A stretch of 64,000 nucleotides of DNA from Xestospongia muta (lineage: Eukaryota; Porifera; Demospongiae; Haplosclerida; Petrosiidae): assembly GCA_963693285.1 (NCBI GenBank), contig OY848924.1, positions 3,117,214-3,181,213 of the forward strand, read 5' to 3'. Shown one piece after another: positions 22,987 to 36,284 of the stretch (positions are counted from its first letter, which is position 1; every line of letters starts with the position of its first letter). The position numbers and the translations under genes are program-made. Under the pieces are notes generated by a model. The model saw only the letters and a list, made by a program, of their open reading frames with translations, was not told the DNA's origin and made no database searches.

Positions 22987-25900
22987 GCCCTAAGCTTTCT
23001 ACATAAGAGACGTTTAAATAACATTACTTGGTAAGAAATTTACACTAAAATTGACACTTTAAATTCAGACAAACTTAATTGAATTTCTTTACATTATAAA
23101 AATTGAATGGTTAATCTACTGACTATTAAGTAATTTACACAGCTGTGCTTGTGGAAATTCTACATAGTACACACACACACATACACACAGACTTTCTTGA
23201 AAAGTCAAATTGCATAGTTCTATAGTAATTAGTGGTAGCTTAGTTGAATATTATGTGTAAGGGCTAAGACTAACAAAATAATAATAATAAGTCTTTACAA
23301 AGCCAGGCATCATCTCTTTTGGAAAGCAAAATACACAGAACACACCGCAAAACTACCATGAATACATGTAGTGATATTCTATACACAGTAAACCTACGAT
23401 GCAATATATATAATGATATCCCTTATGCATAATACATAGTAAACCTATCACAAAATATATACAGTGATAGCCTTTATCATAATTGAGACAATAATAACAA
23501 AATGAATGATACCATAGTTGTCAAATAGAGTTGAAAGATGTTTTTCATCCTTCATTACAATTGTTTGTTATTACAACAACAATTATGCATGTATTAAATG
23601 AAGACATCATCATTCTGTTTCTAGAGAAACATGTGATTCAGTCAGTGAATGATGTATCCGTTAAGGACTGTGGTTTAGTATACATAATAAGTATGTGTGA
23701 GTCATATTTTGAACTACATATGTGGGCTGTTATTCAGTTTGTGTAGCACTTACATGTTAAGGGCTGTAGTTCAGTTTGTATAGGAAATATGAGTTTAATT
23801 AACTACTCTTAATCCTATTAACATATAGATCATATAAAAAAATAGAGTATAGATCTTCTATGAAAATTGACCACTGTGGCAATGGCTGAAATTTATTCTG
23901 TAAGAAATTGTATTCATATATAATCAATACAAACTAGCACTTTTTATTGTATTGTATTTTGATCTACTTATGGTTACATAATAGAAATGTTTGTGTAATA
24001 CAGAAATACCAAAGCTCCAATAAGATAAGAGATCGTCATATTCATATAAATTCATTTCCTGTTGGACGAGTGAAATTAATAGTACATCATACAATAAACC
24101 TTTAACATACTTGTATATATTTTCCATTAAACAATGCTGATATACAGTAATTACAGTATAATTTCTGTGTGTCCTGTCTTTAAGCATATTCTACTTTCCT
24201 AAACAAAAAAATTCTTCATCGTTTTACAGCTTCATTTTATACTATTAAATAAAGACAATAGTTCTATTAAGCATATCTTGACTGTACTTCAGTTTGTACA
24301 GAAACATGTGGTCTAGACATTAAAGGGAGGTGTATGTTAAGGGCTGTGGTTTAGGGTACATAGTAAGTATGTGTGGGTGTTAGTTTGAATTACATATGTG
24401 GGCTGTTGTTCAGTTTGTATAGGAAGTATAAGTTTAATAAACTACTCTAATCATATTAACATTTAGATCATATAAACAGACTAATGTGAATATAAGTCTT
24501 CTATAAAAACAGACTTATGTGATAATGACTGAGGTTTAATTTGCAAAAACCTTGTATTTATGTAGAGTCAATACAAAGTGGTACTTTGTATTGTATTATA
24601 TTTGATTTCCTTATGATTACATTAAACAACAAGAACATATTAGCTACCAAAGGTTGTGAACATTAAACATAAATTGAAAACAGAATTGGAAAATAACATG
24701 TATGCCATGTATACTTTATAAGCTATAATCATTTGATCAAACATTTCTCTAAAATTAACTAGTTCTTTTTCGATTACAACTAGGTTTTATAACACTACTT
24801 GGTAAGAAAATTACACTAATGTTGATATTTAAGATCAGACAAACTTAATTCAATTTGTAGACATTAAAAATTGTATGGTTAATGTATTGCTTATTAATTA
24901 ATTTTTACAGCTGTGCTTGTAGACAGTCACTGTATGTATTCTGTATTAGCTTTGCTATATAGTATATGAAAGCTCTGTCACTATGGAAATTATAGTAAGA
25001 AACCTCTAGATAGATCATTCACATGTGACATGTGCGATTACTTGAAAAGTCAAAGTAAACAGTTCCATAATAATTAGTAGTAATTTTGCCATATATCATG
25101 TGTAAGGCTGAGACAGGAGAAATTATAATAATAAATTAATCTTTACAATGCAAGGCGTGTCGATTTGGAAAGGAAAGTACACATAATACATGCGCAAATC
25201 TACCATAGAATACATGTAGTGATATTCCTTAATATACAGTAAAGCTATCACAAAATAAACACAATGATAGCCCTATTCCTAATTGTCCAAATAATAAGAA
25301 AATGGATGATGTCATACCATAGTTGTCAAATAGAGTAAAAAATGCTCTTCATCCGTCGTTACAATTGTTTTATTATTAAAACAACAATCATGTATTCATT
25401 AAAATGAATACATTACTATGACACTGTTACTAAGGTAGTCAAAGAGGTATGACAAGATTGTAGAGTATCTGTATACTTTTTAGACTGCTCGTGAAATTGC
25501 AAGGATATACTCATTCTCAGGAAACTTTAGTTAGTTTAAAAAGTGGACGTCATATTATAACATTTTATATATCATATATAGCAAATGAGATGTTGTTACA
25601 AATATTCTAAATGCTCTGACAATTAACTAAACATTTGTCAATGACTATAACTTAATAATGACAGTAGTACATTTGCTGTACCTCGTAATGCAAAAAGCCT
25701 CCTGGTTTAGACTGTGTAGTATGCAAAAGACTGTGGTTTGGGTACATAGTAAGTAAATGAGGACAATGGCTCAAGGAACCTATTAAGCATATGTGGTCTG
25801 TACTTCAGTTTCTAAACAAACCTGTTGTTCAATCTGTAAAGGATGTATAGGCTAAAGTCTTTGGTTTAGAGTACATATTAAGTATATGTGGGTCATGGTT

Positions 25901-26321
25901 TCAGCTACATACATGGGGTGTGGTTCAGTTTGTATAGGAAGTATAAGTTTAATTAACTACCCTTAATCACATTAACACATAGATCATATAAATAGACTAT
26001 TGTGAGGATAAATCTTCCATCAAAACAGACTAATATTATAATGACTGAAGTAATGAAAAACAACAAATTTATATCTATGTATATATTTTTGGCACTGGTT
26101 ATGCAAGGCTTTATATGAGTAATAAATTAATATGCCTATATAATACAAGTTACATATAAAAATGCTCTAAAAATATGTATGTAGGTCAGGCTAATTAAGT
26201 GTAGAATACACATACATATATATATATTATTTATATATATATATATATGTGGGTGTGTGTGTGTGTGTGTGTATTATATATATATATATAATATTATATA
26301 TATATATATATATTATATATA
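22987..26321 (+). repeat. Gene-free tandem unit T1 (about 3.3 kb)
   Basis: Begins ATGCCCTAAGCTTTCTACAT and ends in a compound (TA)n(GT)n(TA)n tract at about 26214-26322. It contains the minisatellite module (about 23.34-23.49 kb, 45-51 bp diverged units), two motif blocks, and flank modules. The next unit repeats it at an offset of about 3.33 kb with very few differences. No family gene or other coding region is present. Confidence 0.8.
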
Positions 26322-29300
26322 TGCCCTAAGCTTTCTACATAAAGACGTTTAAATAACATTACTTGGTAAGAAATTTACACTAAAATTAACACTTTAAATT
26401 CAGACAGACTTAATTGAATTTCTTTAAATTATAAAAATTGAATGGTTAATCTATTGACTATTAAGTAATTTACACAGCTGTGCTTGTGGAAATTCTACAT
26501 AGTACACATACACACACAGACTTTCTTAAAAAGTCAAATTGCATATATAGTTCTATAGTAATTAGTGGTAGCTTAGTTGAATATTATGTGTAATGGCTAA
26601 GACTAACAAAATAATAATAATAAGTCTTTACAAAGCCAGGCATCATCTCTTTTGGAAAGCAAAATACATAGAACACACCCCAAAACTGCCATGAATACAT
26701 GTAGTGATATTCTATACACAGTAAACCTACGATGTAATATATATAATGATATCCCTTACGCATAATACATAGTAATCCTATCACAAAATATATACAGTGA
26801 TAGCCTTTATCATAATTGAGACAATAATAACAAAATGAATGATACCATAGTTGTCAAATAGAGTTGAAAGATGTTTTTCATCCTTCATTACAATTGTTTG
26901 TTATTACAACAACAATTATGCATGTATTAAATGAAGACATCATCATTCTGTTTCTAGAGAAACATGTGATTCAGTCAGTGAATGATGTATCCGTTAAGGA
27001 CTGTGGTTTAGTATACATAATAAGTATGTGGTAGTCATATTTTGAACTACATATGTGGGCTGTTATTCAGTTTGTATAGCACTTACATGTTAAGGGCTGT
27101 AGTTCAGTTTGTATACGAAATATGAGTTTAATTAACTACTCTTAATCCTATTAACATATAGATCATATAAAATAGAGTATAGATCTTCTATGAAAATTGA
27201 CTACTGTGGCAATGGCTGAGGTTTATTCTGTAAGAAATTGTATTCATATATAATCAATACAAACTAGCACTCTTTATTGTATTGTATTTTGATCTACTTA
27301 TGGTTACATAATAGAAATGTTTGTGTAATACAGAAATACCAAAGTTCCAATAAGATAAGAGATCGTCATATTCATATAAATTCATTTCCTGTTGGACGAG
27401 TGAAATTAATAGTACATCATACAATAAACCTTTAACATACTTGTATATATTTTCCATTAAACAATGCTGATATACAGTAATTACAGTATAATTTCTGTGT
27501 GTCCTGTCTTTAAGCATATTCTACTTTCCTAAAAAAAAAATTCTTCATCGTTTTACAGCTTCATTTTATACTATTAAATAAAGACAATAGTTCTAGGAAC
27601 CTATTAAGCATATCTTGACTGTACTTCAGTTTGTACAGAAACATGTGGTCCAGACATTAAAGGGAGGTGTATGTTAAGGGCTGTGGTTTAGGGCACATAG
27701 TAAGTATGTGTGGGTGTTAGTTTGAATTACATATGTGGGCTGTTGTTCAGTTTGTATAGGAAGTATAAGTTTAATTAACTACTCTAATCATATTAGCACA
27801 TAGATCATATAAACAGACTAATGTGAATATAAGTCTTCTATAAAAACAGACTTATGTGATAATGACTGAGGTTTAATTTGCATAAAAATTGTATTTATGT
27901 ACAGTCAATACAAAGTGGTACTTTGTATTGTATTATATTTGATTTCCTTATGATTACATTAAACAACAAAAAACATATTAGCTACCAAAGGTTGTGAACA
28001 GTAAACATAAATTAAAACAGAATTGGAAAATAACATGTATGCCATGTATACTTTTTATAAGCTATAATCATTTGATCAAACATTTCTCTAAAATTAACTA
28101 GCCCTTTGTCGATTACAACTAGGTTTTATAACACTACTTGGTAAGAAAATTACACTAAGGTTGATATTTAAGATCAGACAAACTTAATTCAATTTGTAGA
28201 CATTAAAAAATTGTATGGTTAATGTATTGCTTATTAATTAATTTTCACAGCTGTGTTTGTAGACAGTCACTGTATGTATTCTGTATTAGCTTTGCTATAT
28301 AGTATATGAAAGCTCTGTCACTATGGAAATTATAGTAAGAAAGTCTAGATAGATCATTCACATGTTACATATGCAATACATGTAGTGATATTCCTTAATA
28401 TATACAGTAAAGTTATCACAAAATAAACACAATGATAGCCCTTATCCTAATTGTCCAAATAATAAGAAAATGGATAATGTCATAACATAGTTGTCAAATA
28501 GAGTAAAAAATGCTCTTTATCCATCGTTACAATTGTTTTATATTATTAAAACAACAATCATGTACTCATTAAAATGAATACATTACTATGACACTGTTAC
28601 TAAGGTAGTCAAAGAGGTATGACAAGATTATAGAGTATCTGTATACTTTTTGGACTGCTCGTGCAATTGCAAGGATGTATTCATTCTCAGGAAACTTTAG
28701 CTAGTTTGAATAGTGGGCGTCATATTATAAGATTTTATATATCATGTATAAAAAATGAGATGTTGTTAAAAATATTCTAAATGCTCTGACAATTAACTAC
28801 ACATTTGTCAATGACTATAACTTAATAATGACAGTAGTACATTTGCAGTACCTTGTAATGCAAAAAGGCTCCTGGTTTAGACTGTGTAGTATGCTAAAGG
28901 CTGTAGTTTGGGTACATAGTAAGTAAATGAGGACAATGGCTCAAGGAACCTATTAAGCATATGTGGTCTGTACTTCAGTTTCTAAACAAACCTGTTGTTC
29001 AATCTATAAAGGATGTATATGCTAAAGTCTTTGGTGTATAGTACATATTAAGTATATGTGGGTCATGGTTTCAGTTGCATATATGGGTGTGGTTCAGTTT
29101 GTATAGGAAGTATAAGTTTAATTAACTACCCTTAATCACACTAATACATAGATTACATAAATAGACTATTGTGAGGATAAATCTTCTATCAAAACAGACT
29201 AATATTATAATGACTGAAGTAATGAAAAACAACAAATTTATATCTATGTATATACTTTAGGCACTGCTTGTGCAAGGCTATATATGAGTAATAAATTAAT

Positions 29301-29329
29301 ATGCCTATACAATACAGGTTACATATAAC
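26322..29329 (+). repeat. Gene-free tandem unit T2
   Basis: A head-to-tail copy of T1. Compared with T1 it has lost about 170 bp near 28370 (T1 keeps a stretch around 25040-25210). A minus-strand open frame of 87 codons at 27254-27517 is almost identical to 23924-24187, but only because the DNA is duplicated; other copies break the frame. Confidence 0.8.
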
Positions 29330-31543
29330 CTGAGGAAACATTTGTAAGTATAGAAAAGTGAATGTCCTATCATAAATTTCTTATACACAATGACAAAGCA
29401 AAGTTTTCACAGAATAGATAGTAACAGTCCTTACAACATTTTTATATCTTATTTAACACATGAGATGCTAAATAATATTGTCATTGCTCTGACAATTAAC
29501 TACATATTTGTCAATCAGTATAACTTACTAACAACATTAGTGTATTTGCAGCAACACATATTGCAATAAGGGGTGTGGTTTAAACTACAAAGTATGCTAA
29601 GGGCTGTGGTTTGGGGAATATAGTAATTAAATGAAGGCAATAGTTCTAGGAACCTATTAAGCATACATTGTCTGAACTTCAGTTTGTATAGAAACATGTG
29701 GTCCAGTCATTAAAGGATATATATGTTAAGGGCTGTGGTTTAGGGTACATAGTAAGTATATGTGGGTGTTTGTTTGAATTACAAATATGAGCTGTTGTTC
29801 AGTTTGTATAGGAAGTATACATTTAATTAACTACTCTTAATCATATTAACATTTAGATCATATAAACAGACTAGTGTGGATATAAGTCTTCTATAAAAAC
29901 AGTCTTATGTGATAATGACTGAGGTTTAATTTGCAAAAACCTTGTATTTATGTAGAGTCAATACAAAGTGGTACTTTGTATTGTATTATATTTGATTTCC
30001 TTATGATTACATTAAACAACAAAAACATATTAGCTACCAAAGGTAGTGAACAATAAACATAAATTAAAATAGAATTGGAAAATAACATGTATGCCATACA
30101 TACTTTATAAGCTATAATCATTTGATCAAACATTTCTCTAAAATTAACTAGTCCTTTGTTGATTACAACTAGGTTTTATAACACTACTTGGTAAGAAAAT
30201 TACACTAAGGTTGATATTTAAGATCAGACAAACTTAATTCAATTTATAGACATTAAAAAATTGTATGGTTAATGTATTACTTATTAATTAATTTTCACAG
30301 CTGTGCTTATAGACGGTCACTGTATGTATTCTGTATTAGCTTTGCTATATAGTATATGAAAGCTCTGTCACTGTGGAAATTATAGTAAGAAACCTCTAGA
30401 TAGATCTTTCACATGTGACACATGCAATTCCTTCAAAAGTCAAAGTAAACAGTTCCATAATAATTAGTGGTAGTTTTGCCATATATCATGTGTATGGCTG
30501 AGACAGGAGAAATTATAATAATAAATTAATCTTTACAATGCAAGGCACGTCTATTTGGAAAGGAAAGTACACATAATACATGTGCAAATCTACCATAGAA
30601 TACATGTAGTGATATTCCTTAATATACAGTAAAGCTATCACAAAATACACATAATGATAGTCCTAATTGTCCAAATAATAAGAAAATGGATGATGTCATA
30701 CCATAGTTGTCAAATAGAGTAAAAAAATGCTCTTCATCCCTCATTACAATTGTTTTGTTATTAAAACAACAATCATGCATTCATTAAAATGAATACATTA
30801 CTATGACACTGTTACTAAGGTAGTCAAAGAGGTATGACAAGATTGTAGAGTATCTGTATACTTTTTGGACTGCTCGTGAAATTGCAAGGATGTATTCATT
30901 CTGAGGAAACTTTAGCTAGTTTGAAAAGTGGGCGTGATATTATAATATTTTATATATCATGTATAAAAAATGAGATGTTGTTACAAATATTCTAAATGCT
31001 CTGACAATTAACTATACATCTATCAATGACTATAACTTAATAATGACAGTAGTGCATTTGCAGTACCTCGTAATGCAAAAAGGCTCCTGGTTTAGACTGT
31101 GTAGTATGCTAAAGGCTGTGATTTGGGTACATAGTAAGTAAATGAGGACAATGGCTCAAGGAACCTATTAAGCATATGTGGTCTGTATTTCAGTTTCTAA
31201 ACAAACCTGTTGTTCAATCTGTAAAGGATGTATATGCTAAGATCTTTAGTGTAGAGTACATATTAAGTATATGTAGGTCATGGTTTCAGCTGCATATATG
31301 GGGTGTGGTTCAGTTTGTATAGGAAGTATAAGTTTAATTAACTACCCTTAATCACATTAACACATAGATTATATAAATAGACTTTTGTGAGGATAAATCT
31401 GATATGAAAACAGACTAATATTATAATGACTGAAGTAATGAAAAACAACAAATTTATATCTATGTATATACTTTTGGCACTGCTTGTGCAAGGCTATATA
31501 TGAGTAATAAATTAATATGCCTATATAATACAAGTTACATATA
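29330..31543 (+). repeat. Gene-free tandem unit T3 (about 2.2 kb)
   Basis: Starts at CCTGAGGAAACATTTGTAAG. The next unit begins 2214 bp later with the same sequence. The content matches the later two thirds of T1/T2 plus a module also seen at 47.16 and 57.75 kb. No coding region. Confidence 0.85.
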
Positions 31544-33825
31544 ACCTGAGGAAACATTTGTAAGTATAGAAAAGTGAATGTCCTATCATAAATTCCTTAT
31601 ACACAATGACAAACAAAGTTTTCACAGAATAGATAGTAACAGTCCTTACAACATTTTTATATCTTATTTAACACCTGAGATGCTAAATAATATTGTCATT
31701 GCTCTGACAATTAACTACATATTTGTCAATCAGTATAACTTACTAACAACACTAGTGTATTTGCAGCAACTCTTATTACAATAAAGGGTGTGGTTTAACC
31801 TACAAAGTATGCTAAGGGCTGTGGTTTGGGGAATATAGTAATTAAATGAAGGCAATAGTTCTAGGAACTTATTAAGCATACATTGTCTGAACTTCAGTTT
31901 GTATAGAAACATGTGGTCCTGTCATTAAAGGATATATATGTTAAGGGCTGTGGTTTAGGGTACATAGTAAGTATATGTGGGTGTTTGTTTGAATTACAAA
32001 CATGAGCTGTTGTTCAGTTTGTATAGGAAGTATACATTTAATTAACTGCTCTTAATCATATTAACATTTAGATCATATAAACAGACTAGTGTGGATATAA
32101 GTCTTCTATAAAAACAGTCTTATGTGATAATGACTGAGGTTTAATTTGCATAAAAATTGTATTTATGTACAGTCAATACAAAGTGGTACTTTGTATTGTA
32201 TTATATTTGATTTCCTTATGATTACATTAAACAACAAAAAACATATTAGCTACCAAAGGTTGTGAACAATAAACATAAATTAAAACAGAATTGGAAAATA
32301 ACATGTATGCCGTGCATACTTTATAAGCTATAATCATTTGATCAAACATTTCTCTAAAATTAACTAGTCCTTTGTTGATTACAACTAGGTTTTATAACAC
32401 TACTTGGTAAGAACATTACACTAAGGTTGATATTTAAGATCAGACAAACTTAATTCAATTTATAGACATTAAAAAATTGTATGGTTAATGTATTGCTTAT
32501 TAATTAATTTTCACAGCTGTGCTTATAGACGGTCACTGTATGTATTCTGTATTAGCTTTGCTATATAGTATATGAAAGCTCTGTCACTGTGGAAATTATA
32601 GTAAGAAACCTCTAGATAGATCTTTCACATGTGACACATGCAATTCCTTCAAAAGTCAAAGTAAACAGTTCCATAATAATTAGTGGTAGTTTTGCCATAT
32701 ATCATGTGTATGGCTGAGACAGGAGAAATTATAATAATAAATTAATCTTTACAATGCAAGGCACATCTATTTGGAAAGGAAAGTACACATAATACATGCG
32801 CAAATCTACCATAGAATACATGTAGTGATATTCCTTAATATACAGTAAAGCTATCACAAAATACACATAATGATAGTCCTAATTGTCCAAATAATAAGAA
32901 AATGGATGATGCCATACCATAGTTGTCAAATAGAGTAAAAAAATGCTCTTCATCCCTCATTACAATTGTTTTGTTATTAAATCAACAATCATGTATTCAT
33001 TAAAATGAATACATTACTATGACACTGTTACTAAGGTAGTCAAAGAGGTATGACAAGATTGTAGAGTATCTGTATACTTTTTGGACTGCTCGTGAAATTG
33101 CAAGGATGTATTCATTCTGAGGAAACTTTAGCTAGTTTGAAAAGTGGGCGTCTAACATTTTATACATCATATATAACAAATGAGATGTTGTTACAAATAT
33201 TCTAAATGCTCTGACAATTAACTATACATCTATCAATGACTATAACTTAATAATGACAGTAGTGCATTGCAGTACCTCGTAATGCAAAAAGGCTCCTGGT
33301 TTAGACTGTGTAGTATGCTAAAGGCTGTGATTTGGGTACATAGTAAGTAAATGAGGACAATGGCTCAAGGAACCTATTAAGCATATGTGGTCTGTATTTC
33401 AGTTTCTAAACAAACCTGTTGTTCAATCTGTAAAGGATGTATATGCTAAAGTCTTTGGTGTAGAGTACATATTAAGTATATCTAGGTCATGGTTTCAGCT
33501 GCATATGTGGGTCATGGTTTTAGCTGCATATATGAGGTGTGGTTTTGTTTGTATAGGAAGCATAAGTTTAATTAACTACCCTTAATCACATTAACACATA
33601 GATCATATAAATAGACTATTGTGAGGATAAATCTATGAAAACAGACTAATATTATAATGACTGAAGTAATGAAAAACAACAAATTTATATCTATGTATAT
33701 ATTTTTGGCACTGGTTATGCAAGGCTATATATGAGTAATAAATTAATATGCCTATATAATACAAGTTACATATAACTATATATGAGTAATAAATTAATAT
33801 GCCTATATAATACAAGTTACATATA
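31544..33825 (+). repeat. Gene-free tandem unit T4 (about 2.2 kb), near-identical to T3
   Basis: By eye this unit is almost the same as T3 throughout, so the duplication is recent. Differences include a 51-bp tandem duplication at its end and a small repeat near 33.49-33.54 kb. No coding region. Confidence 0.85.
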
Positions 33826-33826
33826 A
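33725..33826 (+). repeat. Exact-looking 51-bp tandem duplication
   Basis: The block starting CTATATATGAGTAATAAATT at 33725 is repeated immediately from 33776. The other units have it once. Confidence 0.9.
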
Positions 33827-34389
33827 CCTGAGGAAACGTTTGTAAGTATAGAAAAGTGGATGTCCTATTATAAATTCCTTATACACAATGACAAAGCAAA
33901 GTTTTTACAGAATAGATAGTTCTAGGAACCTACTAAGCATATGTTGTCTGTACTTCAGTTTGTATAGAAACATGTGGTCCAGTTAGCTGTGGTTTGGTGT
34001 ATATAGTAATTAAATGAAGGCAATAGTTCTAGGAACCTGTTAAGCATGTTGTCTGTACTTCAGTTTGTATAGAAACATGTGGTCTAGTCATTAAAGGATA
34101 TATATGTTAAGGGCTGTGGTTTAGGGTACATAGTAAGTATGTGTGGGTTTTCAGTTTGATTTGCATATGTGGGCTGTTGTTCAGTTTGGTATAATTTCAA
34201 TTAACTACTTTAATCACACTAACACATGGATCATATAAACAGACTATTGTGAATATAAGTCTTCTATAAAAAAACAGACTTATATGTCATAATGACTGAG
34301 GTTTAATTTGCATAGAAATTTGTATTTATGGACAGTTAATACAAAGTGGTACTTTCAATTGTAATAATAATTTGATGTACTTAACATTA
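33827..34389 (+). repeat. Partial fifth tandem unit with internal duplication
   Basis: Starts like T3/T4 but is shortened and rearranged. A stretch of about 107 bp around TTCTAGGAACCTACTAAGCA is duplicated within 33.92-34.09 kb. It ends where the larger segmental units begin. Confidence 0.65.
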
Positions 34390-35420
34390 CATTGCAAAAA
34401 TAACATATTAGCTACCAAAAGCTAATGAACACTAAATTTATAAAAAAATAAAGAACAGCACATATAATGTTTGTTGTACATCTGCATTACCTCCTTACAA
34501 GCTACACTATTGTTTAAATAGTTTTTCGAAATTAAATTCCATGTAATTAAGATTGTACACTCATTATTATTATTAGTATGAGTATATTAATATAAACATT
34601 AGCCAGTATAGAAAGTATAGCTGGAGATATAGCAGTCTCATTCTCCAGTTGTTATCATAATATTGGTATAGTGATTGATATTTTCTAAGTATTATCTTGA
34701 CAGCTCTCCATACAAATTCACTGCATGAAGTCATAATATTGTATGTCTGAAAAACAATTATAAATAATACAGATAGTTATATTAAACAGAGTAATTTATC
34801 ATTACATAAAATGCTTCAGGGATAACTTGACTTGATCACTGACATGTCACTAAGAATTCTCATAAGAGTCAAGACTAATGCTTAAAACATGTAGAATGCA
34901 TAAATTTTAATTCAACCTAATCAATGTATTGTATCAAGGAGAACCTAAACAAACCAACTTCATAGACAAGTATAAAAATGAGAATAAAAAGAGTGTTGTA
35001 ATTGTAACATATGTATTTTTTCAATAGTTTCTTATAACATACTTGTTCAGAATTTTACAATAACATATCTTTCTATCTGTATTTCACAATTGTACTTGTT
35101 GTTACATCATCACCAAAGCCACAAGCTTAGCCATATATTAGTATTGCACAACAAACCTTTGTTCAGGAGAAATCAGTAAAGTTGTGGTGACACACAATAG
35201 GAGATAGGAATTTCTAGTCCCAAACAAATCAGAGATCGTCATAATATTCCACCCTCTTCATAAGTTGTAGTATAAAATTGAGCTGGAAAATAAAAAAAAA
35301 ACAGAACATGTCTAAAGATAATGGAAACTATTGTGTTATTACTGGATGAAACTATTGTGTTAATACTTCAATATAATGTAGGTTATTTTACTTTAATATG
35401 CAATTTATACTATTAGGCTC
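34390..35420 (+). repeat. 5' module of segmental unit 1
   Basis: Homologous head to tail with 48.70-49.43 kb (unit 2) and 61.25-62.31 kb (unit 3); shared landmark AAAGAACAGCACATATAAT. Units 1 and 3 stay collinear to about 35420/62312 (GGCTCAAGGT against GGTTCAAGGT), where unit 1 enters the transposon-derived block. No gene in this part. Confidence 0.8.
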
Positions 35421-36221
35421 AAGGTTCAGATGGTCCTACAGATTTTAGTGTAAAAAGATTTCTACGCCCAGAGTTACTCATGGGATGATTTTACGCCAAC
35501 GCAACCAACAACATGAGTATATCATGGGAAAACTTTAAACCAATACAATGTTGATTTTACTCTAGGGTCAAATTTATACTATTGTTTTTAGTTTAAAATC
35601 CCTCAGTAAATTCATCCTTCTTTGTATATATTACTATGGGTAATTTTACACCAATTGACTAATTAAGGATTAACTTCCTTCCATAGTAATTTCCTTTTCT
35701 ATTATATGGCACTATTTTACACTATTTGCTACCCTCAACTGGAAATGGTGTAAAATTACTCCATATAAAGTAAAAGCTGCACATTCAAGTAAAAGAAGAT
35801 TTTAACATTGACATTTGAACTCACTTAAAACCTTCCGATGAGAATAACCTGACAATCAACTCAAGAAGACTCTTACATAAAGATCTTCTGATCTTGCATG
35901 TGTAGTGGTGCAGGTGTGGTTAAATGTTAGGTGTGGCTGAGACATCATGCAATCACATCAATTGCAGCTCTATTAGGGTGGAGCTAGTCTGACACGAAGT
36001 TTCTCAAACATTTGTCTGTTAATAAAATGTAACAGTGATATTAGACCTGCTTTTTTAAAAGCAAACAATATTCAGAGCCATGATGGAAAAGCACCAAGTT
36101 ACCCGTTTATTTGCCGCATTGCTCTACCTTTTTTTCACTGTTAGAACAAATAGAACAAATAGGGCCAGAAGACAAATAGTACACAATACATGATAAAGAG
36201 TGAAGAATTTTAGTAAGTGAT
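35421..36221. other. Left part of the transposon-derived block, noncoding
   Basis: No gene is seen. An 18-19 bp inverted repeat, ATGGGTAATTTTACACCA at 35636 against TGGTGTAAAATTACTCCAT at about 35744, encloses about 90 bp. From about 35885 onward the sequence is shared with unit 2 (49.44-49.56 kb), where it is joined directly to the retroelement remnant by a deletion. Confidence 0.4.
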
Positions 36222-36242
36222 GTGGCCCTCTGAGAGAGCCAC
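36222..36242. other. Short stem-loop downstream of the retroelement coding end
   Basis: GTGGCCCTCTGAGAGAGCCAC folds with a 5-bp GTGGC/GCCAC base and further pairs above one mismatch. It lies about 45-60 bp after the minus-strand stop of the retroelement remnant. Some non-LTR retroelements carry such 3' hairpins; a role here is only inference. Confidence 0.3.
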
Positions 36243-36284
36243 GTCATAATTAATAGGAAAGTCACTATTGGTTGACGATGGTGA

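Noticed and set aside
23924..24187. An 87-codon minus-strand frame repeated almost exactly at 27254-27517.
   Set aside because: The similarity comes from the 3.3-kb DNA duplication. Older copies of the same DNA at about 41.4 and 52.0 kb carry out-of-frame deletions, so there is no selection for the protein.
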